From NCBI GenBank assembly GCA_016212795.1, contig JACRDT010000025.1, positions 62,001 to 126,000 of the forward strand: a stretch of DNA of 64,000 nt, given 5' to 3'. This DNA comes from Elusimicrobiota bacterium. GTDB lineage: Bacteria > Elusimicrobiota > Elusimicrobia > UBA1565 > UBA9628. Position numbers and translations under genes: made by a program. Shown here in pieces: positions 25,048 through 32,880 of this stretch (its first letter is position 1; each line of letters begins with the position of its first letter). The notes below the pieces were generated by a model. That model saw only the letters and a list, made by a program, of their open reading frames with translations. It was not told the DNA's origin and did not search any database.

Positions 25048-27731
25048 TAATAGGAATCGTTCTCGCAGGCCTTCTGGGCGGCCTCCTGGGTCATCCCCCA
25101 CCAGAACAGCGGCCCCAGGCAGTTCTCCTTCTTGTCCTTGGGGTCCTGGGCCTTGGTGGCGAAGACCGCGTAGACGCCCTTGTGCGCGTCGGCATCCGGC
25201 TTCGTCACCCACCGGCCCTGGGTCCCGGAGGTCATGAGGTCGAGTTTGGCCTGGGCCTCGGAGAGCTTGGTGATGCCGTCGCCGTTGATGTCCAGGCCGG
25301 GGTTGGCGCCGTAGGGGAACTTGAGGAGCCCCTCGCCGCCCTCGGTCAGCGGGATCTCGATGAAGGCGGACCGGTAGGGCTTGCCTTGCACCGAGAAGTT
25401 GAACATGACGAACCACTTGCGCGGCTTGTCCTTGGTAGCGTGCCCCTGGTGCACGTCGTTCACGTAGAGGACCGCGTGGGGCTTCTTGAGGTTCCCGTAC
25501 ACGCCGAGCTTCTCCGCCTTGTCGGTGGGGCCCACCGTCGCGGTGTCCTTGAAGGGGTCCCAGGGCCCGCCGCTGGCCCCCTCGAAGATGGTCGAGCCCT
25601 TGCCGGTGGCGTCGGGGAAGTTCCCGCCGGTGTCGCCGCCGACCACGATCTTGGGCCAGAACCCGGCCCTGCCCGCGGGATCGCTGAAGACGGCCACGAG
25701 CCCCGTGGCTTTGGCGCCCCGGACGGACTCGAGCTTCTTGCCCTTGCTGACCGTGGCGAGGTTGGCCATGGCTTCCTTGGCCTCGGCTTCGTTCAAGCCG
25801 GCTTCCATGATGGCGTGCTTGACCAGGGCCAGGTCGGCGCCCGGGATATCCTCGAGGGTCATCACATTCTCTTCGCCGTAGCGGATGGCGCCGGCCTTGG
25901 CGAAGCCGTCGTTGGCATTGGGCTTGCTCTTGAGGTCGATGTACACCACCCCGCCGTCGGAGACCGTCATCAGGTACTTGCTGTCGAGGATGACGGCCAT
26001 GGACTTGTCCTTGAACAAGCCGCCCTGCTTGGCCGGGAGGAACGCCACGTAGAAGACCTTCCCGACCTCGGGGATGACGAGGATGTGCCGCCTGCGGTAA
26101 CCGTCGTTGTACTCCTTCTTGAGCCACTCCTCGCCGCTGGGCGTGATGGAATGGACGCGGAGCAGGCCTTCGGGCTTGACCTTCTCGTTGACCGCGACGT
26201 TGGGAGCGTAGTACCCGGCCTTCAGGAAGCGCTGCTCCTCGGTCTCCTGGACCGGGTTGGTCCCGCCCGTGCTGGGGTTGGTCCCGCCCGTGCTGGGGTT
26301 CGTCCCGCCCGTGCTGGGGTTCGTCCCGCCCGTGCCGGGGTTCGTCCCGCCCGTGCCCGGGTTCGCGGGGGGAGGATCGCCTTTCCCCTCGCCGATGTTG
26401 AACCGGCGCGTCGCCGGGTCGTAGACGGTGTGGTACGTCTTGCCGCCGACATCCCCGAGGGTGATCTTGCGTGTCACGATCTCGTCGCGGTTGCCCGCCC
26501 TGTTGACCACCGTGACCGCGAACTGGGGAGAGAGGGCCTGCGGATCGTCGCTCGACAGGTTGCCCTTGATGCCGGCCGGGAAGTACAGGTGCTCCCCGCC
26601 GGAGCCGGCGGTCTGCCCGAGGACGTAGAAACCCTGGCCGTTGATGGTCACGAGCTGGTTCATGGCCACGGCCTGCTGGGCCCGGAGTTGGGCGAGCTCT
26701 TCCACCGAGGTCTCGATGACCGAGCCTCCCTTGCCGTCCTGGCAGCCTTCCCTGCTGAACTTCATGACCACCTTGCCTTCCTGGTTGGGCTCGAAGGAAA
26801 GGGTGTAGCTTCTCTTCCCCGGCTGGCGGTCGTCGAGCTGGAACGTGGAGCTCCCGCCCGCGGGCGTGATGGGGAACCGCCGGCAGAACCTGTCGTCGTC
26901 CAGGGTGACGTCGCAGATCCCGACCTCGTCGACCATGGCGCCGCTCTCCGTCTGGCGGGACACCATCTTCACGGAGATCTCGCGCGACGTCTTGTCGCCA
27001 TCCTTATACAGGAGCATGGTCCGGGCGCCGCCCCTGAAAAGGTCGTCGGGCCCGAAGCTGCCGTCGGCCGTGGGGCGGCGGGGGGCGCCCCCGATGCCGC
27101 CCATCACGGGGTTGGGCTGCTCGTGCCCAACGATCTCGCCGACCTTGACGTTCTTGGGGACGACGCCGGCCACGAGGATCTGGTGGGCGTACTCGGCCGC
27201 GGCGTCGAGGAACCGGTTGGCCCAGTCCGTCACGTCGCCGGCTCCCTTCGTGAGCTGCCCCGCCTTGACGCCGGGGTTCTGCCCCGCGTCGGGCTCGCCG
27301 GTCCAGGGCTTGAGGTTCGTGATGAGCGTGTCTTTCTTGATGCCCCCCAGGGCGCCCTTGAGGTCGGCCGACGACTGCGCCCAGGACGGCGGGGCGTCGT
27401 CGCCGAGCACGTAGTAGAGCTCGCTGACGTAGAGCGCGGTGGAGGTCCCGAGCTTGAATTTCTTGTCGACCCACGCCTCGGCCATCTTGGCGAGACGCTT
27501 GTCCATGCCGTCCTTGCGCATCTCCGCGGCGACGTAGCTGGCCTTGCCGCCGTCGCCGTCGAGGATGAGGCGGCCGAAGCGTTTGGCCATGTCGACGCGG
27601 ACCTTGGGGTCCTTGCCCGCGAGTTCGGCGATGACGTTGATGGGCTTGGCTTCGTCGGCGGCCAGGACCGGCGCGGCGACGGCCCCGAGCATGGCGCAAG
27701 CGACGGCGGACGCGAGAAGATGGCGGTTCAT
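25047..27731 (-). CDS. Large secreted protein with TNPSTGG repeats and an EF-hand-like loop
   Basis: From ATG 27731 (GGAGGG five bases upstream) the product has 894 residues. It starts MNRHLLASAVACAMLGAVAA and then PVLAADE, a clear signal peptide. Residues 25-200 are helical. The middle is beta-rich, with cysteines in VGICDVTLDDDRFCRRF. At about residues 458-493 five 7-residue TNPGTGG/TNPSTGG repeats form a flexible hinge. The second half holds DGGVVYIDLKSKPN-type beta sheets and, near residue 815, LDINGDGITKLSE, which fits a calcium-binding EF-hand or dockerin loop (DxNxDGxxxxxE). It has its own promoter (27760-27788). I recognise no family; a surface or periplasmic role is likely. Confidence 0.75.
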   Translation of the reverse strand: MNRHLLASAVACAMLGAVAAPVLAADEAKPINVIAELAGKDPKVRVDMAKRFGRLILDGDGGKASYVAAEMRKDGMDKRLAKMAEAWVDKKFKLGTSTALYVSELYYVLGDDAPPSWAQSSADLKGALGGIKKDTLITNLKPWTGEPDAGQNPGVKAGQLTKGAGDVTDWANRFLDAAAEYAHQILVAGVVPKNVKVGEIVGHEQPNPVMGGIGGAPRRPTADGSFGPDDLFRGGARTMLLYKDGDKTSREISVKMVSRQTESGAMVDEVGICDVTLDDDRFCRRFPITPAGGSSTFQLDDRQPGKRSYTLSFEPNQEGKVVMKFSREGCQDGKGGSVIETSVEELAQLRAQQAVAMNQLVTINGQGFYVLGQTAGSGGEHLYFPAGIKGNLSSDDPQALSPQFAVTVVNRAGNRDEIVTRKITLGDVGGKTYHTVYDPATRRFNIGEGKGDPPPANPGTGGTNPGTGGTNPSTGGTNPSTGGTNPSTGGTNPVQETEEQRFLKAGYYAPNVAVNEKVKPEGLLRVHSITPSGEEWLKKEYNDGYRRRHILVIPEVGKVFYVAFLPAKQGGLFKDKSMAVILDSKYLMTVSDGGVVYIDLKSKPNANDGFAKAGAIRYGEENVMTLEDIPGADLALVKHAIMEAGLNEAEAKEAMANLATVSKGKKLESVRGAKATGLVAVFSDPAGRAGFWPKIVVGGDTGGNFPDATGKGSTIFEGASGGPWDPFKDTATVGPTDKAEKLGVYGNLKKPHAVLYVNDVHQGHATKDKPRKWFVMFNFSVQGKPYRSAFIEIPLTEGGEGLLKFPYGANPGLDINGDGITKLSEAQAKLDLMTSGTQGRWVTKPDADAHKGVYAVFATKAQDPKDKKENCLGPLFWWGMTQEAAQKACENDSY
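26254..26358 (-). repeat. Five 21-bp tandem repeats coding for a TNPSTGG hinge
   Basis: Units start at 26254, 26275, 26296, 26317 and 26338, with the core GGTTSGTCCCGCCCGTGCYG on the plus strand. They are translated as TNPGTGG or TNPSTGG and are likely to vary in number between strains. Confidence 0.9.
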
Positions 27732-27759
27732 GGTCCCTCCACGTACTAGCTCAAATCCT

Positions 27760-27788
27760 ACTATATCAGGGCCGAGCCCGGGCGGCAA
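27760..27788 (-). promoter_or_regulatory. Promoter of the 894-residue secreted protein gene
   Basis: On the minus strand TTGCCG (27783-27788), a 17-base spacer and TATAGT (27760-27765) precede the ATG at 27731 by about 28 bases, with GGAGGG between. Confidence 0.55.
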
Positions 27789-27842
27789 GGGCCAAAGGTC
27801 CTAGACCCGCAATGGCACGGAAGGCCTAGGCCCCCCGGGAAA

Positions 27843-27871
27843 GAGGCCGCCCCCCTCGCGGGGGGCGGCTC
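27843..27871 (-). terminator. Hairpin terminator of the 27891-32236 unit
   Basis: GCCGCCCCCC (27846-27855) and GGGGGGCGGC (27860-27869) form a 10-bp stem with loop TCGC, 20 bases past the stop at 27891. On the minus strand it is followed by CTCTTTCC. It is the strongest terminator candidate in the window. Confidence 0.7.
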
Positions 27872-27890
27872 CTCGTTGCCAACGCTCCGC

Positions 27891-30758
27891 CTAGTTCGTC
27901 GCCGGCTGGGCCGCGACCGCGGCCTCGATCTTCTGCCTGTTGGCGGTCACGGCCGACTTGACGACGGACACCTGCTTGCCGACGCCGCTGTCCGTGCTGG
28001 CCTGAGCCTTCACGTACTCGATCGTCTCCTTCATCTTGTCCGACAGCGCGTCGAACTCCGTCTTCGCCTTGTTGGCCTGCGCCTTGGCCGCCGCCGCCGC
28101 GGCCGCGGAGCCGTCCCCCGTCGGGATCTTGTCCGGCAGGTGGCACTCCGCCACGGCCTCGGCCCGATCCTGGTAGTATTCTGGCTTCTTGAACGTCGTG
28201 TAGGTCGGCAGGTCGTTGGCATCCTTCGCGGGCCCGTTGACCTTGTCCTTGTAGTAGGTCTCGAGCGCGATGGGGCCCTGCGGAGCGTTGGCGGCCTGCA
28301 CCGAGACGCTCTTGACCTGCGGATTCGGCAGCTGCTTCAACTGCACCGCCGCCGCGCCCTCCTTCTTGAGGATGATCCCGTGGGCGTTGCCGAACACGAC
28401 CCCCATGTTCATCGTCACCTTGTAGCTGTCGTCGAGCACGTTCGCCAGGTCCGTCTGCGCGCCGTCGAGCTTCTCGTAGACGGGCTTGAGCTTGCCGTGC
28501 AGGGCCTTGATGGCGTCCCAGTACTGCTTGAGCTTGTCGCCGCCGGTGGCCAGCGCGTCGGCATCGGGATTGCCGTTGACGACCTTCATGACGTCCGCCG
28601 ACGCGAGCTTATCCTTGACCGCCTGGAGGTACTGCGTGGCCTTCTGGCACATGCCCTCCTGGCAGTTCTTCCCGATGATGTTGAACCGGTCCAGGGTCGC
28701 CTGGACGGGCTGGCCGTTCTCGAGGGAGAAGTGCGTCTTGCCCTTCTCGACCTCGGGCTTGGCCGCCGCCACGAGGCCCTCCGGGTCCTCGGCCTTGGCG
28801 CCTTTCGCCTTGGTGGCGAACGCGCCGATGCTGGCCGCGGTGGGCTCGGCCCCGAGGGCCGTGCCGACCGCCGCCTTGTAGGCCGGCACCTTCGTGGACA
28901 GCGGGTTCACCGCGGCGAAGACCGCGGTGGCCGTGAACTCGTCTTTCTCGACGATCATCAGGTCGGCGCTGGAGTCTCCGGCCTTCTTGGCCAGGCTCCC
29001 GCTGATGGCCCGCTGGTAATCCACGATGTTGAGCTCCGAGTTGACCCTGCCCGTCTCGATGGCGATCTGCTGGAAGCTGCCGCAATCCGACGGGGCCGAC
29101 TTCGGCCTGTCGAGCATGGCGTCCTTGGCCGGGACGAGCATGCCGATGGCCTTGGCGAGCGTCTCCAGGTCCGCCTTGAGCTTAGCGTACTTCGCTGTCG
29201 TCGCCGCGTCGGAACCGGCGGGCGCCGCCGGCGCCTGCGCGAGCGATTTCCCAACCTCCGTGCAGAGCGCCTCGGGGGTCATGGTAACGCCGCCCACGCT
29301 GACGCCGGTGTTCACGCCCGGGACGTTGCCGGGCGGGGTCTGGTCGTTCGGGTTGGTCGTGCCGGTGCCCAGGCCCGCGCTGCTGCATTTAAGCCCGTTG
29401 GGGGCGGTCTCGCCGTTGGGCGGCTGGCCGGTATTGATGTAGAGGCAGGGACCCGCGGTGCATTTGCCGCCCGGGTCGGCGATGCAGTAGCTGTTGGACG
29501 CGCCCGAAGCGGGCGCGCTGCCCAGGCCGCACTTCTTGATGTTGGCGCCGACCACCTGAGGCTTGCCGCCGACCTCGCACGCCATCTGGGTGTCCGACCC
29601 GCGGCCGGTGATGAAGTCCATGGCGCCCTCGGTGATGGTGCCCAAGCCCTTGGCGATGGGCTTGAAGATCCCGTCCATGAGGAGGGTCTCCTTGACTTTC
29701 AGCTCCATCTCGAGCGGCCACATCTCCTCCTTGGTCTTCTTCGACCACTTGAGTTCCATGGCCCGCTGCATCTCCTCCTTGGCCATCAGGTACTCCAAAG
29801 ACTCGTACTGCTGCGCCTTGCCGCCCTTGTCCTGGTTCTGGCCGCCCGCCTTGTCCTCGTTGCCTGACGAGAGCCCGCCGGCGCCCCCGCTGGACGACCC
29901 GGACGGCAGGGCCTGGCTCGCGTCCGCCGACGCCTGCAGGTTCGACGCCCCGCCGCCGCCGCGGTTCATCTCCCCGGCCGCGCTGGCGGCCGCCTTCTTG
30001 AGCTCCTCGATGCCCCCGGTCCGGGGCGAGGCCCCGCGGGCGCTGGCGGCGCCCTTATAATCCGTCGTCGCCCTGGCGCCGGGCGAGCTGTTCACCACCG
30101 CCTTGTTGGGCACGCCGGCCGCGCTGATGGCCGGGAGCGCGTAGCTCGCCCCGGTGCCGCTGCCGCCGAGCACTCCCATCCCTCTCAACGACCCCTGGAG
30201 CGGGACTTTGGGCACGGGCACGGCGGAGGCCTTCGTCGCCGCGGACGCGCTGCGCCCGGCCGCCGCGGCCAGGGCGTCCTTCCAGTCCGAGGAAGGGGCC
30301 TTGGGCGACGCCGACGCCTGCGTCGTCGGCGCCGGAGGAGGAGCGGTCACGGGCTGCTGGGCCGACTGCCCCGGGCCCATGACGAGCGCCGAGGGGTCGC
30401 GCACGTTCAACGGCGTGATGATCTCGGCGCCCGAGCCCAGGAGCCCTCCGGGGGCCAGGCCGCTGATGCCAGGCTCATAGGGCGAGCCGCCCTTGCCGAA
30501 CGACCCGGAATCCCTGAAGCTCCAGCCCTGCTGGAAGGCTCCGCCGGGCTGCCCGCTCTCGGGCGCCATCAGGAAGTGCTCGACGAGGGGCGCCAGGAAG
30601 AGCACGGCGAGTCCCGCCACGATGAAGGCGAGATCCTTTCTCCTGAAAGTCTTGAGCCTCTCCACCAAAGACATCCCCGCAGCCATGCCTTTGATCTTGA
30701 AGTCCGGCCTCTTGGTGTCCTTGAGGCTTGGGATATGCGATTTATTCTGGGGTTCCAT
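27891..30758 (-). CDS. 955-residue membrane-tethered Ala/Gly/Ser-rich protein with cysteine cluster
   Basis: ATG 30758 is preceded by AAGGAG, nine bases upstream; an in-frame TTG lies seven codons earlier. A basic cytoplasmic head (DTKRPDFKIKGM) leads to one membrane helix at about residues 49-67 (DLAFIVAGLAVLFLAPLVEH). Residues 75-300 are Gly/Ser/Ala/Pro low complexity. A mixed region 300-390 (QQYESLEYLMAKEEMQRAM) precedes a cluster of cysteines at about 395-460 (CGLGSAPASGASNSYCIADP, GGKCTAGPCLYI). The rest (about 470-955) is mostly helical, with more cysteines in GKNCQEGMCQKATQYLQAV. So nearly all of it is predicted periplasmic. It shares the DFK(I/L) basic head and tether plan with the four-gene operon at 38-44 kb. 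No known family was recognised. Confidence 0.75.
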   Translation of the reverse strand: MEPQNKSHIPSLKDTKRPDFKIKGMAAGMSLVERLKTFRRKDLAFIVAGLAVLFLAPLVEHFLMAPESGQPGGAFQQGWSFRDSGSFGKGGSPYEPGISGLAPGGLLGSGAEIITPLNVRDPSALVMGPGQSAQQPVTAPPPAPTTQASASPKAPSSDWKDALAAAAGRSASAATKASAVPVPKVPLQGSLRGMGVLGGSGTGASYALPAISAAGVPNKAVVNSSPGARATTDYKGAASARGASPRTGGIEELKKAAASAAGEMNRGGGGASNLQASADASQALPSGSSSGGAGGLSSGNEDKAGGQNQDKGGKAQQYESLEYLMAKEEMQRAMELKWSKKTKEEMWPLEMELKVKETLLMDGIFKPIAKGLGTITEGAMDFITGRGSDTQMACEVGGKPQVVGANIKKCGLGSAPASGASNSYCIADPGGKCTAGPCLYINTGQPPNGETAPNGLKCSSAGLGTGTTNPNDQTPPGNVPGVNTGVSVGGVTMTPEALCTEVGKSLAQAPAAPAGSDAATTAKYAKLKADLETLAKAIGMLVPAKDAMLDRPKSAPSDCGSFQQIAIETGRVNSELNIVDYQRAISGSLAKKAGDSSADLMIVEKDEFTATAVFAAVNPLSTKVPAYKAAVGTALGAEPTAASIGAFATKAKGAKAEDPEGLVAAAKPEVEKGKTHFSLENGQPVQATLDRFNIIGKNCQEGMCQKATQYLQAVKDKLASADVMKVVNGNPDADALATGGDKLKQYWDAIKALHGKLKPVYEKLDGAQTDLANVLDDSYKVTMNMGVVFGNAHGIILKKEGAAAVQLKQLPNPQVKSVSVQAANAPQGPIALETYYKDKVNGPAKDANDLPTYTTFKKPEYYQDRAEAVAECHLPDKIPTGDGSAAAAAAAKAQANKAKTEFDALSDKMKETIEYVKAQASTDSGVGKQVSVVKSAVTANRQKIEAAVAAQPATN

Positions 30759-30820
30759 TTGAGTAGCTCCTTGAGCCAAGCTATCCTAATACGGTCCTCA
30801 TGGCTATGCGGCCCTCATGG

Positions 30821-32236
30821 CTATTTGCACTCCATCTTCTCGCAAGCATTGCCGGCCGTGAACGGGCAAGCCGCTTGGTGCGCGCACCGGGTGTCGTTGT
30901 AGCTGTTGCAGTTCGACACGAAATAGCAGTGCTTCCATCGGCACTCGCAGACCCAATAGTAGTAGTTGCTCCAGACGGTCGGGTGATAATGGCAACTCCA
31001 ATCGTGGCAGTGGCCGTCATGGCAGTAAGCGTGATGGCACTGATAGTTGTAAGCCCATTTGTAGCAGTCGTTCGTGCTCTGGGGCCAGGAAGGCTCGCAC
31101 GTCATCCAGTCGCGGCACTCCATGTCGCCGCGGGACTGGCCGGACCACATCATGTTGCTCATCAACTGGTCCTCGGTGGGCTTGTACTGCGCGTCGGCGG
31201 CGTCGCACTTCTTCTTGTCCTCTTGGAGCTTCGCCATCTGGGCCGCGTCATAGCCCCCCCCGCCGCCGCCGGAGCTGTTGGCCCCCCCGGCGTCGCCCAT
31301 GGAGGCGGGCCGGCCGCCGTCCACGGAGTCGCCGCTGGCGCTGCCGCTGCCGCCGCCCCCGCCCCCGCCGCCGCCGTCCCGGGTCCCGTCGTAGGCCGCC
31401 GACCCCTTCGTGGAGGCCGTCTCCGCGGAGCACCCGTTGGCCGCGCTGCAATCCGGAGGCGCGCCCGTGAGGATGCTGGCCCTGCCGTTGACGAGCTGGG
31501 CATAGGCCGAGCGGTCGCCGCCGCTATGGGCCTTCTCCAGGGCCTTCTTCTGCTTGAGCCGGACGCTGTCGTACTGCATCTTGGAAAGCGACCCGACCCC
31601 CCGGCCCGCGATCACGCTGGCGCCGGCGGGAGGGACATTGGCGTTCTTGAGGTCGTCCTGGATCGAGAAGCCTCTCGAGGTGGAGACGTTGCCGTCGAAG
31701 AAGCTCTTGCCGGCGTAAGGGCCGGCGTTGGGCTTCAACGCCGTCTTGGTCTTGGCGCCGTCGTCGGCGCCCACCGACCGGATCCCGCCCGACGGCAGTC
31801 CGCCCGAGGGGGCGCTGCCGCCCGCCGCGAGGTCCTCGGGCGAGACCTGGACGACGGCCGAGGCCCGCCGGGACTCCTCGGGGGTCAGCACCTGCTTGAC
31901 GGAGTCGCCGCCCTTGACCTTCGCGACGTAATCCGGAGCGGCTTCGGGCCTCGGGTCGCCCAAGACCATCGCCAACGACGAGGGCCGGGCGCCGCCGGGC
32001 AGACGCTGCAGCGGTTTCTCGTCGGAGCCGCGCTCCTTGGCCGCCTTGAACTCCTTGGAAAGATCGCCCGCGGGTTTGCCGAGGAAGATGCCGCTGATCC
32101 GCCCTCCGAAATCCGTCGTGGCCGCGATGCCGAACACCACGGTCACGGCTGCGACGCCGGCGACGACCCCGCCCTTGCCCTGCAATAGCCCCAAAAGCCC
32201 GGAAAAACCATCGCGCTTTTCTTTGTTTAGAGCCAT
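30821..32236 (-). CDS. Membrane-tethered Gly-rich protein ending in a Cys/His/Trp/Tyr-rich domain
   Basis: ATG 32236 has GGGAGG upstream and a strong promoter at 32276-32304. The 471-residue product starts MALNKEKRDGFSGLLGLLQG and has one membrane helix at about 22-40 (GVVAGVAAVTVVFGIAA). A long polar and Gly-rich region follows, including a run of ten Gly near residue 294. Residues about 340-471 hold some 20 cysteines. The core is CHHAY, CHDGH, CHDWS, CHYHP in direct succession: four CHxxx pentapeptides. Then come WVCECRWKHCYFVSNC and CAHQAACPF. This should be an oxidised, disulfide-bonded or metal-binding periplasmic domain. I know no family with this pattern. It is the first gene of a two-gene unit with the 955-residue protein. 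Confidence 0.75.
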   Translation of the reverse strand: MALNKEKRDGFSGLLGLLQGKGGVVAGVAAVTVVFGIAATTDFGGRISGIFLGKPAGDLSKEFKAAKERGSDEKPLQRLPGGARPSSLAMVLGDPRPEAAPDYVAKVKGGDSVKQVLTPEESRRASAVVQVSPEDLAAGGSAPSGGLPSGGIRSVGADDGAKTKTALKPNAGPYAGKSFFDGNVSTSRGFSIQDDLKNANVPPAGASVIAGRGVGSLSKMQYDSVRLKQKKALEKAHSGGDRSAYAQLVNGRASILTGAPPDCSAANGCSAETASTKGSAAYDGTRDGGGGGGGGGSGSASGDSVDGGRPASMGDAGGANSSGGGGGGYDAAQMAKLQEDKKKCDAADAQYKPTEDQLMSNMMWSGQSRGDMECRDWMTCEPSWPQSTNDCYKWAYNYQCHHAYCHDGHCHDWSCHYHPTVWSNYYYWVCECRWKHCYFVSNCNSYNDTRCAHQAACPFTAGNACEKMECK

Positions 32237-32275
32237 ATCCCAGCCTCCCGGCAAAGCCTATCCCAGTCAATACAT

Positions 32276-32304
32276 AGTGTAAGGGGAGTGCCCGGCATTG
32301 TCAA
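32276..32304 (-). promoter_or_regulatory. Strong promoter of the Cys/His-rich protein gene
   Basis: TTGACA (32299-32304), 17-base spacer and TACACT (32276-32281) on the minus strand, with AT-rich sequence upstream (32305-32340) that could act as an UP element. The leader before ATG 32236 is about 33 bases. The rest of the gap 32237-32370 holds nothing else. Confidence 0.75.
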
Positions 32305-32370
32305 TAGAAAAAGGTCTTTTTACCAAAATTTATACAACTTTTCTGCAAGGCGGAGCCGGAGAGCCCGATT

Positions 32371-32880
32371 TCAGAAGAGGTCCATAAAAGTGAATATCTG
32401 GCGCCCCTTTCGCAAGGAAAAGCCGTAATAGAGCAGGAATAGGCTCACGAACAAGGACCACCAGGGCGGGACCCACCCCCTGGCGATGGCATAGCGCAGG
32501 ATATCGAACATGCCCCAGAAGACGGCGACGCCGGCCAAGCTGTCCAGGCCCAGCTGGAACCCGAACGCGACGTTGGTGCGGCCCTTGATGAGGACGAACA
32601 CCGTGCAGGCCACCATGGTGGCCATGAAATGCGCGAAATAGAGATCGGTCCAGATGCCGGTCGTGATGCTTCCCCGGACATAGCCGTAGGAGTAGAGCGT
32701 GGCGAAAGCCATGAGGCCGCAGTGCGCCAGCCCAGACACGACGAAGATGCGCCCCAGCCGGTCGCGCAGCGAGCCGATGGGCTCGAGCTCGACCCTGGAC
32801 AAGACGGCCTCCAGGGCGCTCGACACGATCATGTACCGGATCAGGACGCGCTCGATGAACGTCTCCCATGTCCCTTTCAC
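32371..32880 (-). CDS. Small integral membrane protein of the ACP/ketosynthase cluster
   Basis: GTG at 32880 overlaps the TGA of the ketosynthase gene (GTGA), so the genes are translationally coupled. The 169-residue product has four or five predicted helices (for example IFVVSGLAHCGLMAFATLYS, DLYFAHFMATMVACTVFVLI, LAGVAVFWGMFDILRYAI, WWSLFVSLFLLYYGF). Polar residues within the helices include two His (GLAHCG, YFAHFM). I do not recognise the family. From the context it could be a membrane-bound tailoring, transfer or export component for the lipid or polyketide-like product. It is the last gene of the minus-strand ACP-KS unit. Confidence 0.7.
   Translation of the reverse strand: MKGTWETFIERVLIRYMIVSSALEAVLSRVELEPIGSLRDRLGRIFVVSGLAHCGLMAFATLYSYGYVRGSITTGIWTDLYFAHFMATMVACTVFVLIKGRTNVAFGFQLGLDSLAGVAVFWGMFDILRYAIARGWVPPWWSLFVSLFLLYYGFSLRKGRQIFTFMDLF

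Noticed and set aside
26254..26358. Five 21-bp repeats, possible CRISPR or regulatory array
   Set aside because: There are no spacers, and the units are codons for a TNPSTGG hinge within an open frame.
30980..31039. Multi-haem cytochrome c
   Set aside because: No CxxCH is present; the CX4CH patterns overlap and share cysteines, so they cannot each hold a haem. A metal or disulfide role is more plausible.
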